Below, in pieces: positions 46,413 to 53,987 of a DNA stretch of 64,000 nucleotides. The stretch comes from Pseudomonas viridiflava. Lineage in GTDB: Bacteria > Pseudomonadota > Gammaproteobacteria > Pseudomonadales > Pseudomonadaceae. The notes below the pieces were generated by a model. It had not been told where the DNA came from. It was given only the letters and a program-made list of their open reading frames with translations, and made no database searches. The stretch's first letter is position 1. Each line of letters begins with the position of its first letter. The DNA lies in contig NZ_UTIQ01000001.1 in assembly GCF_900582625.1 (NCBI RefSeq), positions 930,001 through 994,000 of the forward strand, given 5' to 3'. The translations under genes and the position numbers were made by a program.

Positions 46413-47504
46413 CTAATTCACGCTGTAACCGCGCCCGGCCATGCAGGCACCCAGCGAGCGGCGGTAAATGTCCGCCACGTTTTGCGCCGGCGCATAGGTG
46501 GCTTGCGAGGGATCAAAGCCGCTTTGATTCACGGCCCAGCGATGGCAGTCGTAGCGGTCCTGCGCCAACTGCGCTTCGCTCTGCCCGCGCGCCGGGTACG
46601 CCACCACGTCGTAGCCGTTGCCCTGCCAGCCGTTGTTGCTCGTCACCTGAACGGGTGGACTGGTGACCACATATTCCTGGCGGTCGGCCTGGTACAGGTA
46701 ATAGGTGCCAGCCGCGATGAAATACAGCGCGCTGCCAATCCACAGCTGCTCGGCGTACGAGGGCAGCGTGCGCACCCGAACGCCGTAAGGCGGCGTGACG
46801 ACGATGTAGCTCGGGCCATATGGCCGGTACCAGTAACCGTCGGCGTAGTAATAGTCGACACCGCCGTGCGGCACGCGCCAACGGCCCGAAGGAATGGTGT
46901 TTACCCGATAGCCCGGCTGCCAGCGCGGCCCTGCCCCCCAACCGCCGCCCGGACGCCCGCCATGCCACTGATTGCTCGGCGGCGGCGGTGATTTAACGAT
47001 CAGCTGCCGGGCCGGACCCTGCGGACCTCGTTGCTCGTTGTTGCTCGGACGGTTGCGGTCATCATCGCGCCCGCCACCGTTGTGGCCGCCGTTATAACCA
47101 CCGTTGTAGCCATCGCCATTATGGTTCTGGCCGGCGCCCTGGTTGTATCCGCCGCCGTTGTAACCGCCTTGATTGCCGTAGCCGCCTTGGTTATGGCCAC
47201 CCTGGTTATAGCCGCCGCCGTTGTAGCCGCCGTTGTGCCCATTGCCACCGCGATCATCACGATCACGCTGCGGCGGGCTGCTGGCCCCCAACGTCCGGGC
47301 AGCGCCTTGCGGCCCTTGTTGTTGCTGCGGACGCGCTTGCTGCTGCCCGCCCTGATTGCCGCCGCTGTTGCCGCGCCCCTGATCACGCTGCGAACTGCCG
47401 CCCATTACCGAACGCACATCCGGCCCGTCATCGGCGAGCGCATTGGCGCCCATCGCCAGGGAAAGAACGCCTACACCTGCCAGACGCCACAACTGCGACT
47501 TCAT
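46413..47504 (-). CDS. Secreted DUF6515-type protein with Gly/Asn/Tyr-rich repeats
   Basis: A 363-residue exported protein. Signal peptide about 1-24 (ending ANALA-DDG). Residues 42-150 are low-complexity: Gln/Gly/Arg first, then many GGYN, GGHN and NQGG units. The C-terminal 180 residues form a folded domain with 'WRVPHGGVDYYYADGYWYRP', then a hydrophobic helix (LWIGSALYFIAAGTYYLY) and a conserved end, 'YDCHRWAVNQSGFDPSQA', with paired Cys. I recognise this end as DUF6515-like. ATG 47504 opens the signal peptide. Possible cell-surface role. Confidence 0.78.
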   Translation of the reverse strand: MKSQLWRLAGVGVLSLAMGANALADDGPDVRSVMGGSSQRDQGRGNSGGNQGGQQQARPQQQQGPQGAARTLGASSPPQRDRDDRGGNGHNGGYNGGGYNQGGHNQGGYGNQGGYNGGGYNQGAGQNHNGDGYNGGYNGGHNGGGRDDDRNRPSNNEQRGPQGPARQLIVKSPPPPSNQWHGGRPGGGWGAGPRWQPGYRVNTIPSGRWRVPHGGVDYYYADGYWYRPYGPSYIVVTPPYGVRVRTLPSYAEQLWIGSALYFIAAGTYYLYQADRQEYVVTSPPVQVTSNNGWQGNGYDVVAYPARGQSEAQLAQDRYDCHRWAVNQSGFDPSQATYAPAQNVADIYRRSLGACMAGRGYSVN

Positions 47505-47731
47505 GCCTGTTACTCCAAAGAGGAAAGACCGCGACACACCTGCCCACCCGTATTGCCGAGCGGCGGGCACTTGTAGCCGATCGGTAACCACTTCGACAAC
47601 AGCCGTTAGCGGAGTTGCAGAACAGAAAGCCCAACCAAAAAAGATTTCCGCCGCCCCCGCCGCTCAAGATCGAGCGAGCTAGGCCTGGCAAGGCGGAAAT
47701 CAATTTACAAGCGCAGTGGGCTGTAGCCCAT

Positions 47732-47946
47732 GAGCATTGGAAATTGGTTTCCAACGCAGCCAGGCCGACGCGCAGCCGATCGCTTAGTAACACCGGGCTG
47801 GAGACCGTGAGCATTGGAAATGCCTTCCAACGCAGCCAGGCCGACGCGCAGCCGATCGCTTAGTAACACCGGGCTGGAGACCGTGAGCATTGGAAATGCC
47901 TTCCAACGCAGCCAGGCCGACGCGCAGCCGATCGCTTAGTAACGCC
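47732..47946. repeat. Tandem direct repeat, three copies of a 76-77-bp unit
   Basis: Copies begin with gagcattggaaa at 47,732, 47,809 and 47,885 (period 77 then 76; the third is cut at about 62 bp). Each holds a TTGGAA...TTCCAA hairpin; its loop is atgcc in copies 2 and 3 and differs in copy 1, while the stem is kept. Alternative GCATT-GGA-AATGC hairpins present GGA in the loop in copies 2 and 3. The remaining unit is nearly identical between copies. Confidence 0.9.
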
Positions 47947-47972
47947 AAAAAAAAGGGCCCTCAGGGGGGCCC
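47947..47972 (-). terminator. Strong minus-strand terminator of unknown transcript
   Basis: GGGCCC pairs with GGGCCC around a 6-nt loop, followed on the minus strand by eight T. No annotated gene lies upstream on this strand within 170 bp, so a small RNA or leader transcript may end here. Confidence 0.75.
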
Positions 47973-48249
47973 ATTTGTCCTCTGCTGGCGATTGTGTCGC
48001 CGCCTGTCTCGCCCGCCTGGTTGGGCAGTGCGGACCCGGTTGCCGAGGCGACCCGGTGGGATCGGCGGCTCTGGCGCGCCTGATTGAGCGGGCCAGTTGG
48101 ACTTGCGTCCGGGTCATTTAACTTGAAGGAAAGTGTAGGCCTGACCGTGCGACACAGGATTGCGAATATTGCTGAACCATAGGCCGCTTGCGCAATCTTT
48201 AGCTCCTAACGCACCATGTCGCGCAATTAACACCGAATGGGGCGCCATC

Positions 48250-48729
48250 TTGAACAACCTAGACCGCTACGACCTGAACATACTGGCCGAATTACAGCGC
48301 GACGCGCGCATTTCCAATCAGGAACTGGCCGAACGCATCGGCCTGTCGCCCTCGCCCTGCTCGCGCCGGGTCAAGCAGCTGGAAGATGACGGCTACATTC
48401 TTCGACAAGTAGCGCTGCTGGATCGCAAGAAGCTGGGGCTGAGCCTGACGGCGTACGTGAACATCGGCATGGACCGACATACGCCCGAGCGTTTCGAGCA
48501 CTTCGAAGCGGTGATCACCCAGTGCCCGGAAGTGCTGGAGTGTTGCCTGGTGACCGGCATGGACGCGGACTACCAACTCAAGGTGGTGGTGCCGGATATG
48601 GACCATTACCAGAAGTTCCTGCTGGGCCAGCTCACGCGCATCGAAGGCGTCACCAGCGTGCGGTCGAGCTTCGTGCTCAACCAGGTAATCTCCAGCACCC
48701 AACTGCCGTTACAACACCTGCGCAGCTAA
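48250..48729 (+). CDS. Lrp/AsnC-family transcription regulator
   Basis: A 159-residue regulator. N-terminal helix-turn-helix 'LNILAELQRDARISNQELAERIGLSPSPCSRRVKQLEDDG' (about 7-45) and a C-terminal RAM/AsnC ligand domain with 'VLECCLVTGMDADYQLKV' and 'SVRSSFVLNQV'. I take TTG 48250 as start (GGGGC 8 bp before, normal family length); a longer frame from TTG 48160 adds 30 unrelated residues. It is not close enough to BkdR to use that name. Target genes are unknown. Confidence 0.87.
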   Translation: MNNLDRYDLNILAELQRDARISNQELAERIGLSPSPCSRRVKQLEDDGYILRQVALLDRKKLGLSLTAYVNIGMDRHTPERFEHFEAVITQCPEVLECCLVTGMDADYQLKVVVPDMDHYQKFLLGQLTRIEGVTSVRSSFVLNQVISSTQLPLQHLRS

Positions 48730-48847
48730 ACGCTTGCCCCGACAACCTGCGGCCACGGGCCTGGAGGCTGACGTATAATCGCCCGCCAAGGCCCGCCCTT
48801 GAGGCGTGTGGCAATACGTATGTGTCTGACGAATACCTGAGGTTGTA

Positions 48848-49051
48848 ATGGAACCGGAAAAGTTTGAAGAGTGGATGATGATCATCCTGGTCGGCGGCCT
48901 GGTGATGTTTATGGCCTTTATCGTGTGGGACCTGGCAAAAAAATCCAAAGCCGGCCGCTACGGCACCATGATCCTGTTCCTCGCCCTGGGCCTGGGCGTG
49001 TTGGGCTTCATCATCAAGACGGTGGTGATTGGAAGCCTGGAAGGCTTCTAG
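48848..49051 (+). CDS. DUF2788 small membrane protein
   Basis: A 67-residue protein with two membrane helices (about 9-29, MIILVGGLVMFMAFIVWDLA, and 41-60, MILFLALGLGVLGFIIKTVV) separated by the basic loop KKSKAGRYG. It matches the DUF2788 family. GAGG precedes the ATG. Function unknown. Confidence 0.85.
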   Translation: MEPEKFEEWMMIILVGGLVMFMAFIVWDLAKKSKAGRYGTMILFLALGLGVLGFIIKTVVIGSLEGF

Positions 49052-49131
49052 AGCCGAGCAGGAATTTGCGCGCAGGTCGGGTTGGTCGCGCTCGGTGAGC
49101 CACGCGCACCGCCCAACCTACGACGAACGAC

Positions 49132-49740
49132 TCAAAGCCGCGCCTCAACCGCCTTCCACTCCCCCAACCCCAGCCCCTCGATACTCCACGGCCCAATCCG
49201 CACCCGTACCAGCCGCAACGTCGGCAACCCTACCGCCGCCGTCATACGACGCACCTGGCGGTTGCGCCCTTCCCTGATTACCAATTCCAGCCACGACGTC
49301 GGAATGCTCTTGCGAAAACGCACCGGCGGGTTGCGCTCCCACAATTCAGGCGCTTCCAGTTGCCTGGCTTCAGCCGGCAAGGTCGGCCCGTCGTTCAAGG
49401 TCACGCCATCGCGCAATTGTTGCAGCTGCGCTTCGGTCGGCTCGCCTTCAACCTGCACCCAGTAGGTTTTCGCCAGCTTGTGTTTGGGGTCGGCAATCCG
49501 CGCCTGCAGCTGGCCATCGTTGGTGAGCAGCAGCAAGCCTTCGCTGTCGCGGTCCAGACGCCCGGCTGGGTAAACGCCGGGCACCGGAATAAAGTCTTTG
49601 AGGGTGCTGCGGCCTTGCTCATCGTTGAACTGGGTCAGCACGTCGAACGGCTTGTTGAACAGCAACAACGTCGGCTCAGCCGGCGGCGCTTTGGCGACGC
49701 GGCGGGGAGTTGGGCGGGCGGGACGAGGTGGGCGCGACAT
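49132..49740 (-). CDS. rluE: 23S rRNA pseudouridine synthase RluE
   Basis: A 202-residue RsuA/RluE-type pseudouridine synthase without an S4 domain. The catalytic Asp lies in '[17 protein letters not shown]' (about residue 62). '[19 protein letters not shown]' and '[23 protein letters not shown]' are the other family blocks. RluE modifies U2457 in E. coli 23S rRNA. ATG 49740 opens a Pro/Arg-rich basic extension; the frame reaches 49788 without support. Confidence 0.9.
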   Translation of the reverse strand: MSRPPRPARPTPRRVAKAPPAEPTLLLFNKPFDVLTQFNDEQGRSTLKDFIPVPGVYPAGRLDRDSEGLLLLTNDGQLQARIADPKHKLAKTYWVQVEGEPTEAQLQQLRDGVTLNDGPTLPAEARQLEAPELWERNPPVRFRKSIPTSWLELVIREGRNRQVRRMTAAVGLPTLRLVRVRIGPWSIEGLGLGEWKAVEARL

Positions 49741-49882
49741 GAACAATCCAGGGCAGCGAGCAGGCGGCACAGTGTAACGCGAGGCCATGCACGCACCATC
49801 AATCGGGCTTATCTCGCTTCATCATTTGCCGTCTATGGTTATGCTGCTGCGTTGCGCCGTCTAACCCACAAGGAATCCTTGC

Positions 49883-50911
49883 ATGAGCACGTCCGAGGTC
49901 GAGAAGTTCACCGGTTGGGCCGCTACCGCGCCCAAAGCCCCGCTGCAGTCGTATGAATACGATCCAGGCCCGCTCGCCGCCGAAGATGTTGAAGTGGCGG
50001 TGGAGTTCTGCGGCATCTGCCACTCCGACCAATCGATGATCGACAACGAATGGGGCCGCACCCGCTATCCGTTCATTCCCGGCCATGAAGTGGTCGGCAC
50101 CGTGGTGCGCGTGGGCGACCAGGTGCGCGGCCTCAAACTTGGCCAGCGTGTGGGCATCGGCTGGAACAAAGGCAGCTGCATGCACTGCGCTTCGTGCATG
50201 GAAGGTTCGCACCAGCTGTGTCGCACCGTGCAGCCGACCATCATTGGCGGCAACGGCGGCTTCGCTGATCGCCTGCGTGCCCATTGGGCCTGGGCCATTC
50301 CGATTCCAGAGGCCATCGACCCAAGCCTGGCCGGCCCGCTGTTCTGCGCCGGCTCAACGGTGTTCAGCCCGCTGGTGGACTTGGACATCAAACCCACCGA
50401 CCGTGTCGGCGTGGTTGGCATCGGCGGCCTCGGTCACCTGGCACTGAAATTCCTCAATGCGTGGGGCTGCGAAGTCACGGCGTTTACCTCCTCGCCAAGC
50501 AAGCAGGAAGAAGCCCAGCGCCTGGGCGCGCACAAGGCTGTCGCGTCCACCGACAGCGCGGCGATGAAAGCGATCGCCGGCACTCTGGATTTCCTGCTCG
50601 TTACCGCCAGCGCCGACCTCGACTGGAACAGCCTGCTCGCCACCTTGCGTGGCCGTGGCCGGTTGCACTTTGTCGGCATCGTGCCGAGCGCAATTCCCGT
50701 GCATGTGTTCAGCTTGATTCCAGCGCAAAAAGCCATCTCTGGCTCGCCCGTAGGCTCACCGGCCAACATGGCGAAAATGTTGGAATTCTGCGCTCGGCAT
50801 CAAATCGTGCCGCAGGTGGAAATGTTCCCCATGAGCAAAGTGAACGAGGCCATCGATCACCTGCGCGCCGGCAAAGCCCGTTACCGCGTGGTGCTCGACG
50901 CCAGCAAATAA
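49883..50911 (+). CDS. Zinc-dependent NAD(P) alcohol dehydrogenase (YahK/cinnamyl-alcohol type)
   Basis: A 342-residue medium-chain dehydrogenase. Catalytic zinc: Cys in 'EFCGICHSD' (about 43) and His in 'PGHEVVGTV'. Structural zinc: four cysteines in 'CMHCASCMEGSHQLC' (about 95-109). The cofactor motif is VGIGGLGHLALKF. The layout matches YahK-type NADPH aldehyde reductases. AAGGAA precedes the ATG. It is monocistronic and followed by a perfect inverted repeat. Confidence 0.92.
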   Translation: MSTSEVEKFTGWAATAPKAPLQSYEYDPGPLAAEDVEVAVEFCGICHSDQSMIDNEWGRTRYPFIPGHEVVGTVVRVGDQVRGLKLGQRVGIGWNKGSCMHCASCMEGSHQLCRTVQPTIIGGNGGFADRLRAHWAWAIPIPEAIDPSLAGPLFCAGSTVFSPLVDLDIKPTDRVGVVGIGGLGHLALKFLNAWGCEVTAFTSSPSKQEEAQRLGAHKAVASTDSAAMKAIAGTLDFLLVTASADLDWNSLLATLRGRGRLHFVGIVPSAIPVHVFSLIPAQKAISGSPVGSPANMAKMLEFCARHQIVPQVEMFPMSKVNEAIDHLRAGKARYRVVLDASK

Positions 50912-50943
50912 CGCGCTGCGTTGAGTTGCAAAACATGTAAGGG

Positions 50944-50980
50944 GCAGGCAAACCCAAGCGGCCATGCTAGGTTTGCCTGC
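50944..50980 (+). terminator. Inverted repeat after the alcohol dehydrogenase gene
   Basis: Perfect 11-bp arms GCAGGCAAACC / GGTTTGCCTGC with a 15-nt loop. The tail has few T (ATCTTCC), so it is a weak intrinsic terminator or an mRNA 3' hairpin. Confidence 0.6.
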
Positions 50981-51003
50981 ATCTTCCCCCGCGAGTTTCG
51001 TCG

Positions 51004-52038
51004 ATGCCACGTAACCTCCGCCCCACCTGGTTACTGAGCCTGCTGACCCTGGCCGGCTGTAACAACTCCGCCTACCAAGGCCCCACCAGCGACCACTTCG
51101 ATGGCGAGCGCTTCCGCAACATTCAACCCACCCCGGAAAAAAGCCTGCGCGATCTGCTCAAGTGGCAGCTCAACCGCGAGCGCACCGACGCCTGGGTCAG
51201 CCAACCGGCGGCAAAAACACCGCCCGTGCTGGCGCAGCGGGTGATGGGCGATGCGCTTCAAGCCACTTACATCAACCACGCCACCGTGCTGTTGCAGCAT
51301 CAGGGCCTGAACATTCTCACGGACCCGGTGTGGTCCGAGCGGGTCAGCCCGTTCACGTTTATTGGCCCGAAACGCTTCCAGCAACCGGGGCTGAGCATCG
51401 AGCAGTTACCGCCGATTGACCTGATTCTCGTCAGCCACAACCACTACGACCACCTTGACCTGGAAAGCCTACGCAAGCTGGCGCTGCGCTTTCCGACAGC
51501 CAAAGTGGTCACGGGCCTGGGCAACGGCGCGCTGATCAAGCAGACCGGCTTTACCGATGTGGCAGAGATTGATTGGTGGCAGGAACTGGCCATCAGCCCG
51601 ACCCTCAGCGTGCATGGCGTGCCTGTGCAGCATTGGTCGTCACGCACCCGCAGCGATACCAACCACACGCTGTGGCTGGGTTTTGTGGTGCAGGCTGCGA
51701 GTGGTCCGCTGCTGTTCCCCGGCGACACGGGGTTGGGTCCGGAATTCAAACTGATCAACGAACGCTTCGGACCGATGCGCTTCGCGCTGTTGCCGATCGG
51801 CGCCTACGCGCCACGCTGGTTTATGCGCGACCATCACATGAACCCCGACGACGCCGTGCAGGCGCACCGGCAATTGCAGGCCAAAAACAGCATGGCCATT
51901 CACTTCGGCACCTTCCGGCTTACTGACGAAGGGCAGTTCGCCCCGCCGGCGGATCTGGCGGCGGCGTTGCAAGAACAGGAAGTGGACCCGCAGACCTTTC
52001 GGGTGCCGCAGCCGGGGGATTCGTGGGCAATTCCTTGA
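51004..52038 (+). CDS. MBL-fold metallo-hydrolase lipoprotein (NAPE-PLD-like)
   Basis: A 344-residue predicted lipoprotein: signal 1-18 with lipobox LAGC (Cys19). The metallo-beta-lactamase core has 'YINHATVLLQHQGLNILTDPVWSER', the metal motif SHNHYDHLD (about 140-148), Asp in 'LLFPGDTGLGPEF' and His in 'RDHHMNPDDAVQAH' plus 'AIHFGTF'. This is the UlaG/NAPE-PLD branch (Lactamase_B_2). It probably cleaves a phosphodiester of a lipid or similar compound at the cell envelope. Substrate unknown. Confidence 0.88.
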   Translation: MPRNLRPTWLLSLLTLAGCNNSAYQGPTSDHFDGERFRNIQPTPEKSLRDLLKWQLNRERTDAWVSQPAAKTPPVLAQRVMGDALQATYINHATVLLQHQGLNILTDPVWSERVSPFTFIGPKRFQQPGLSIEQLPPIDLILVSHNHYDHLDLESLRKLALRFPTAKVVTGLGNGALIKQTGFTDVAEIDWWQELAISPTLSVHGVPVQHWSSRTRSDTNHTLWLGFVVQAASGPLLFPGDTGLGPEFKLINERFGPMRFALLPIGAYAPRWFMRDHHMNPDDAVQAHRQLQAKNSMAIHFGTFRLTDEGQFAPPADLAAALQEQEVDPQTFRVPQPGDSWAIP

Positions 52039-52372
52039 GCATGCCCTCGGTGGGTAACGCTTTGAGACGGTGATTTCAACAGCATCGCGGCTGAAGCCGC
52101 TCCCACAGGGGCGGTATTTATCCTGTGAGCGGCTTGGTTGTTCGCGAGCGGGGAATGTCCACGGTTGTGGGTTCCCTTGGAGATTCTGGATTCCCGCCTT
52201 CGCGGGAATGACGGCGTTTGCTGTGTTGTTCTCTGAACGGGGCGGCCGATTTTGCCCACAATCGAAACCTGTGGGAGCGGCTTTAGCCGCGATGCTCTTT
52301 TTCCAAAAGCATCGCGGCTAATCGGAACGCCGCCCAGCCGCGCCCAAAGGGTTAACGACGAAATTTCCCGCC
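52039..52372. repeat. 334-bp REP cluster between the MBL gene and amn
   Basis: REP copies at 52,082-52,111, a damaged inverse at 52,121-52,135, a perfect right arm at 52,266-52,296 and a left arm at 52,307-52,350. Between them lies a ggattcccgcc-ttc-gcgggaatgacg element (52,177-52,214) of the second repeat type. The spacer holds no gene. The two neighbouring genes are convergent. Confidence 0.85.
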
Positions 52373-53845
52373 TTATCTAAACGGCGGCTCGTCGAAGCTG
52401 CGCAGTTTGCGTGAGTGCAGTGAGTCGAGCTGAGTGCGCATCAGGTCGAGGGCGGCGATGCCGATGTGCAGGTGTTGGTTCACCGCTCGCTCGTAGAACG
52501 CGCCCGCCGCGCCCGGCAGTTTGATTTCGCTGTGCAACGGTTTGTCCGATACGCACAACAACGTGCCGTACGGCACTCGCAATCGATAGCCCTGGGCGGC
52601 GATGGTGCCGCTTTCCATGTCCACGGCAATGGCGCGAGCCAGGTTAATCAGCGGCCGTTCCTGGGCCCAGCGCAGTTCCCAGTTGCGGTCGTCGTAGGTC
52701 AATACCGTGCCGGTGCGCAAGCGCCGTTTCAGCGCTTCGCCTTTCTCGCCAGTCACGGCAGCCGCAGCTTCCTGCAAGGCCAGTTGCACTTCGGCCAACG
52801 CCGGAATCGGCACGTGCGGCGGCACCACGCGGTCCAGAATGCCGTCGCGGCGCATATAGGCGTGGGCCAGCACGTAGTCGCCAATGGTTTGCGACTGACG
52901 CAAGCCGCCGCAGTGACCAATCATCAACCAGCAGTGCGGGCGCAAAACGGCCAAGTGGTCGGTGATGTTTTTCGCGTTCGAGGGGCCCACGCCGATATTT
53001 ACCAGCGTCACGCCATGACCATCCGCGGCGATCAGGTGGTAAGCCGGCATCTGATAACGGTGCCAAACCACGGCATCGGCGACCGCTTGCGCGTCTTCTT
53101 CAGACGTACCGCGCTCGATGATCACGTTGCCCGGCAAGACCATTCGTACAAAGCGTGGGTCGTCGCGCAGTTGCGCCAGGCCGTGGCGAATGAATTGGTC
53201 AACGTAGCGGTGGTAGTTGGTCAGAAGAATCCACGGCTGCACGTGGCGCCAGTCGCTGCCGGTGTAATGCACCAGACGGCGCAGCGAGAAGTCCACACGC
53301 GCCGCGTCAAACAGGGCCAGCGGCAGCGGGTCGATGTTTTGCCAGTCGTACAGGCCGTCGGCGATACCGTCGGTGGCGGCTGACAGATCGGTGCTTGGGA
53401 ACACGCGCGACAATTCCGCTGCGGTCACGCCCGAACCGGCCAGTTCATCGCCGCCTTCCACCACGTAGGGGTACGGAATGTCCTGTTGGCTCACGCCGAC
53501 TTCCACCTGCACGGTGAAGTCGTTCATCAATGGGCGCAGTTGTTCGAGCAGGTACTTACGAAACGCCGCCGGGTGGGTGACGGTCACGCTGTAAGTGCCA
53601 GGCACCTGCACTTTGGCGTAGGCGCGCACGGTGGTTGGCACTTCGCCTTGGCACAGGTAGGTCAGGCGCAGTTCGGGGTAGCGGAACAGACCGCGCTGAC
53701 TCGGGTCGGGTTTGACCCGATCCTTGAGGTACGCCTTGAGCGCCTGGCTAAGGCCATCCACGGCCCGCTGATGCAACTCGGCCAGGCGTTCTACGGCGTC
53801 TTCGGGGGTGTGGGCGATAACAAAACTGTCGGTGTTGCTGGTCAC
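52373..53845 (-). CDS. amn: AMP nucleosidase
   Basis: A 490-residue enzyme that splits AMP into adenine and ribose 5-phosphate. It follows E. coli Amn closely: N-terminal domain 'GLFRYPELRLTYL...TYSVTVTHPAAFRKYLLEQL', 'VDFSLRRLVHYTG', and a phosphorylase-type catalytic domain with 'NIGVGPSNAKNITDHLAVLR', 'MIGHCGGLRQSQ', 'AVDMESGTIAAQGYR' and 'LHSRKLRSFDEPPFR' at the end. GTG 53845 is taken as start because AGGAAGG lies just before it; ATG further upstream is not supported. Confidence 0.95.
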   Translation of the reverse strand: MTSNTDSFVIAHTPEDAVERLAELHQRAVDGLSQALKAYLKDRVKPDPSQRGLFRYPELRLTYLCQGEVPTTVRAYAKVQVPGTYSVTVTHPAAFRKYLLEQLRPLMNDFTVQVEVGVSQQDIPYPYVVEGGDELAGSGVTAAELSRVFPSTDLSAATDGIADGLYDWQNIDPLPLALFDAARVDFSLRRLVHYTGSDWRHVQPWILLTNYHRYVDQFIRHGLAQLRDDPRFVRMVLPGNVIIERGTSEEDAQAVADAVVWHRYQMPAYHLIAADGHGVTLVNIGVGPSNAKNITDHLAVLRPHCWLMIGHCGGLRQSQTIGDYVLAHAYMRRDGILDRVVPPHVPIPALAEVQLALQEAAAAVTGEKGEALKRRLRTGTVLTYDDRNWELRWAQERPLINLARAIAVDMESGTIAAQGYRLRVPYGTLLCVSDKPLHSEIKLPGAAGAFYERAVNQHLHIGIAALDLMRTQLDSLHSRKLRSFDEPPFR

Positions 53846-53907
53846 GATCGGCCTTCCTGTCTGGACTCGCATGCGGCCTATCTTGCCTGCATCGTTCGCA
53901 AAAGGCA

Positions 53908-53972
53908 TGACTGTGGGGAAGGCTTCAGCCGCGATTACTGGAAAAGGCAATCGAGGCTGAAGCCTGCCCCGC
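53908..53972. repeat. Inverted repeat between amn and the AidB-like gene
   Basis: ggcttcagcc and ggctgaagcc arms with inner gcgatt / aatcga complement, within 'tgtggggaaggcttcagccg' and its partner. It looks like a variant REP pair. Confidence 0.6.
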
Positions 53973-53987
53973 ATCGATCACGTGGCA

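Larger units (their letters stand above)
47505..48249. other. 745-bp non-coding region with tandem repeats and a terminator
   Basis: From left to right: A-rich leader of the Gly/Asn-rich gene; a small gggctgtagccca hairpin (about 47,718-47,730); a tandem repeat (47,732-47,946); a strong minus-strand terminator (47,947-47,972); and a GC-rich stretch to about 48,120. Short minus-strand frames cross the repeat, but they repeat the same peptide and have no ribosome-binding site, so I do not call them genes. The repeat and the terminator do not look like the REP families elsewhere. Confidence 0.6.

Noticed and set aside
47732..47946. Tandem repeat as CRISPR array or integron attC sites
   Set aside because: Units follow each other without unique spacers and no cas genes are near. 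The 76-bp period recalls Pseudomonas attC, but there are no gene cassettes, no integrase and no typical R/L core sites.
47860..48117. Minus-strand 85-residue frame crossing the terminator
   Set aside because: Arg/Pro/Ala-rich, no ribosome-binding site, and it reads through a strong terminator hairpin into the tandem repeat.
48160..48729. Lrp regulator as BkdR
   Set aside because: It has the family fold but the sequence differs from BkdR as I remember it and no bkd genes are adjacent.
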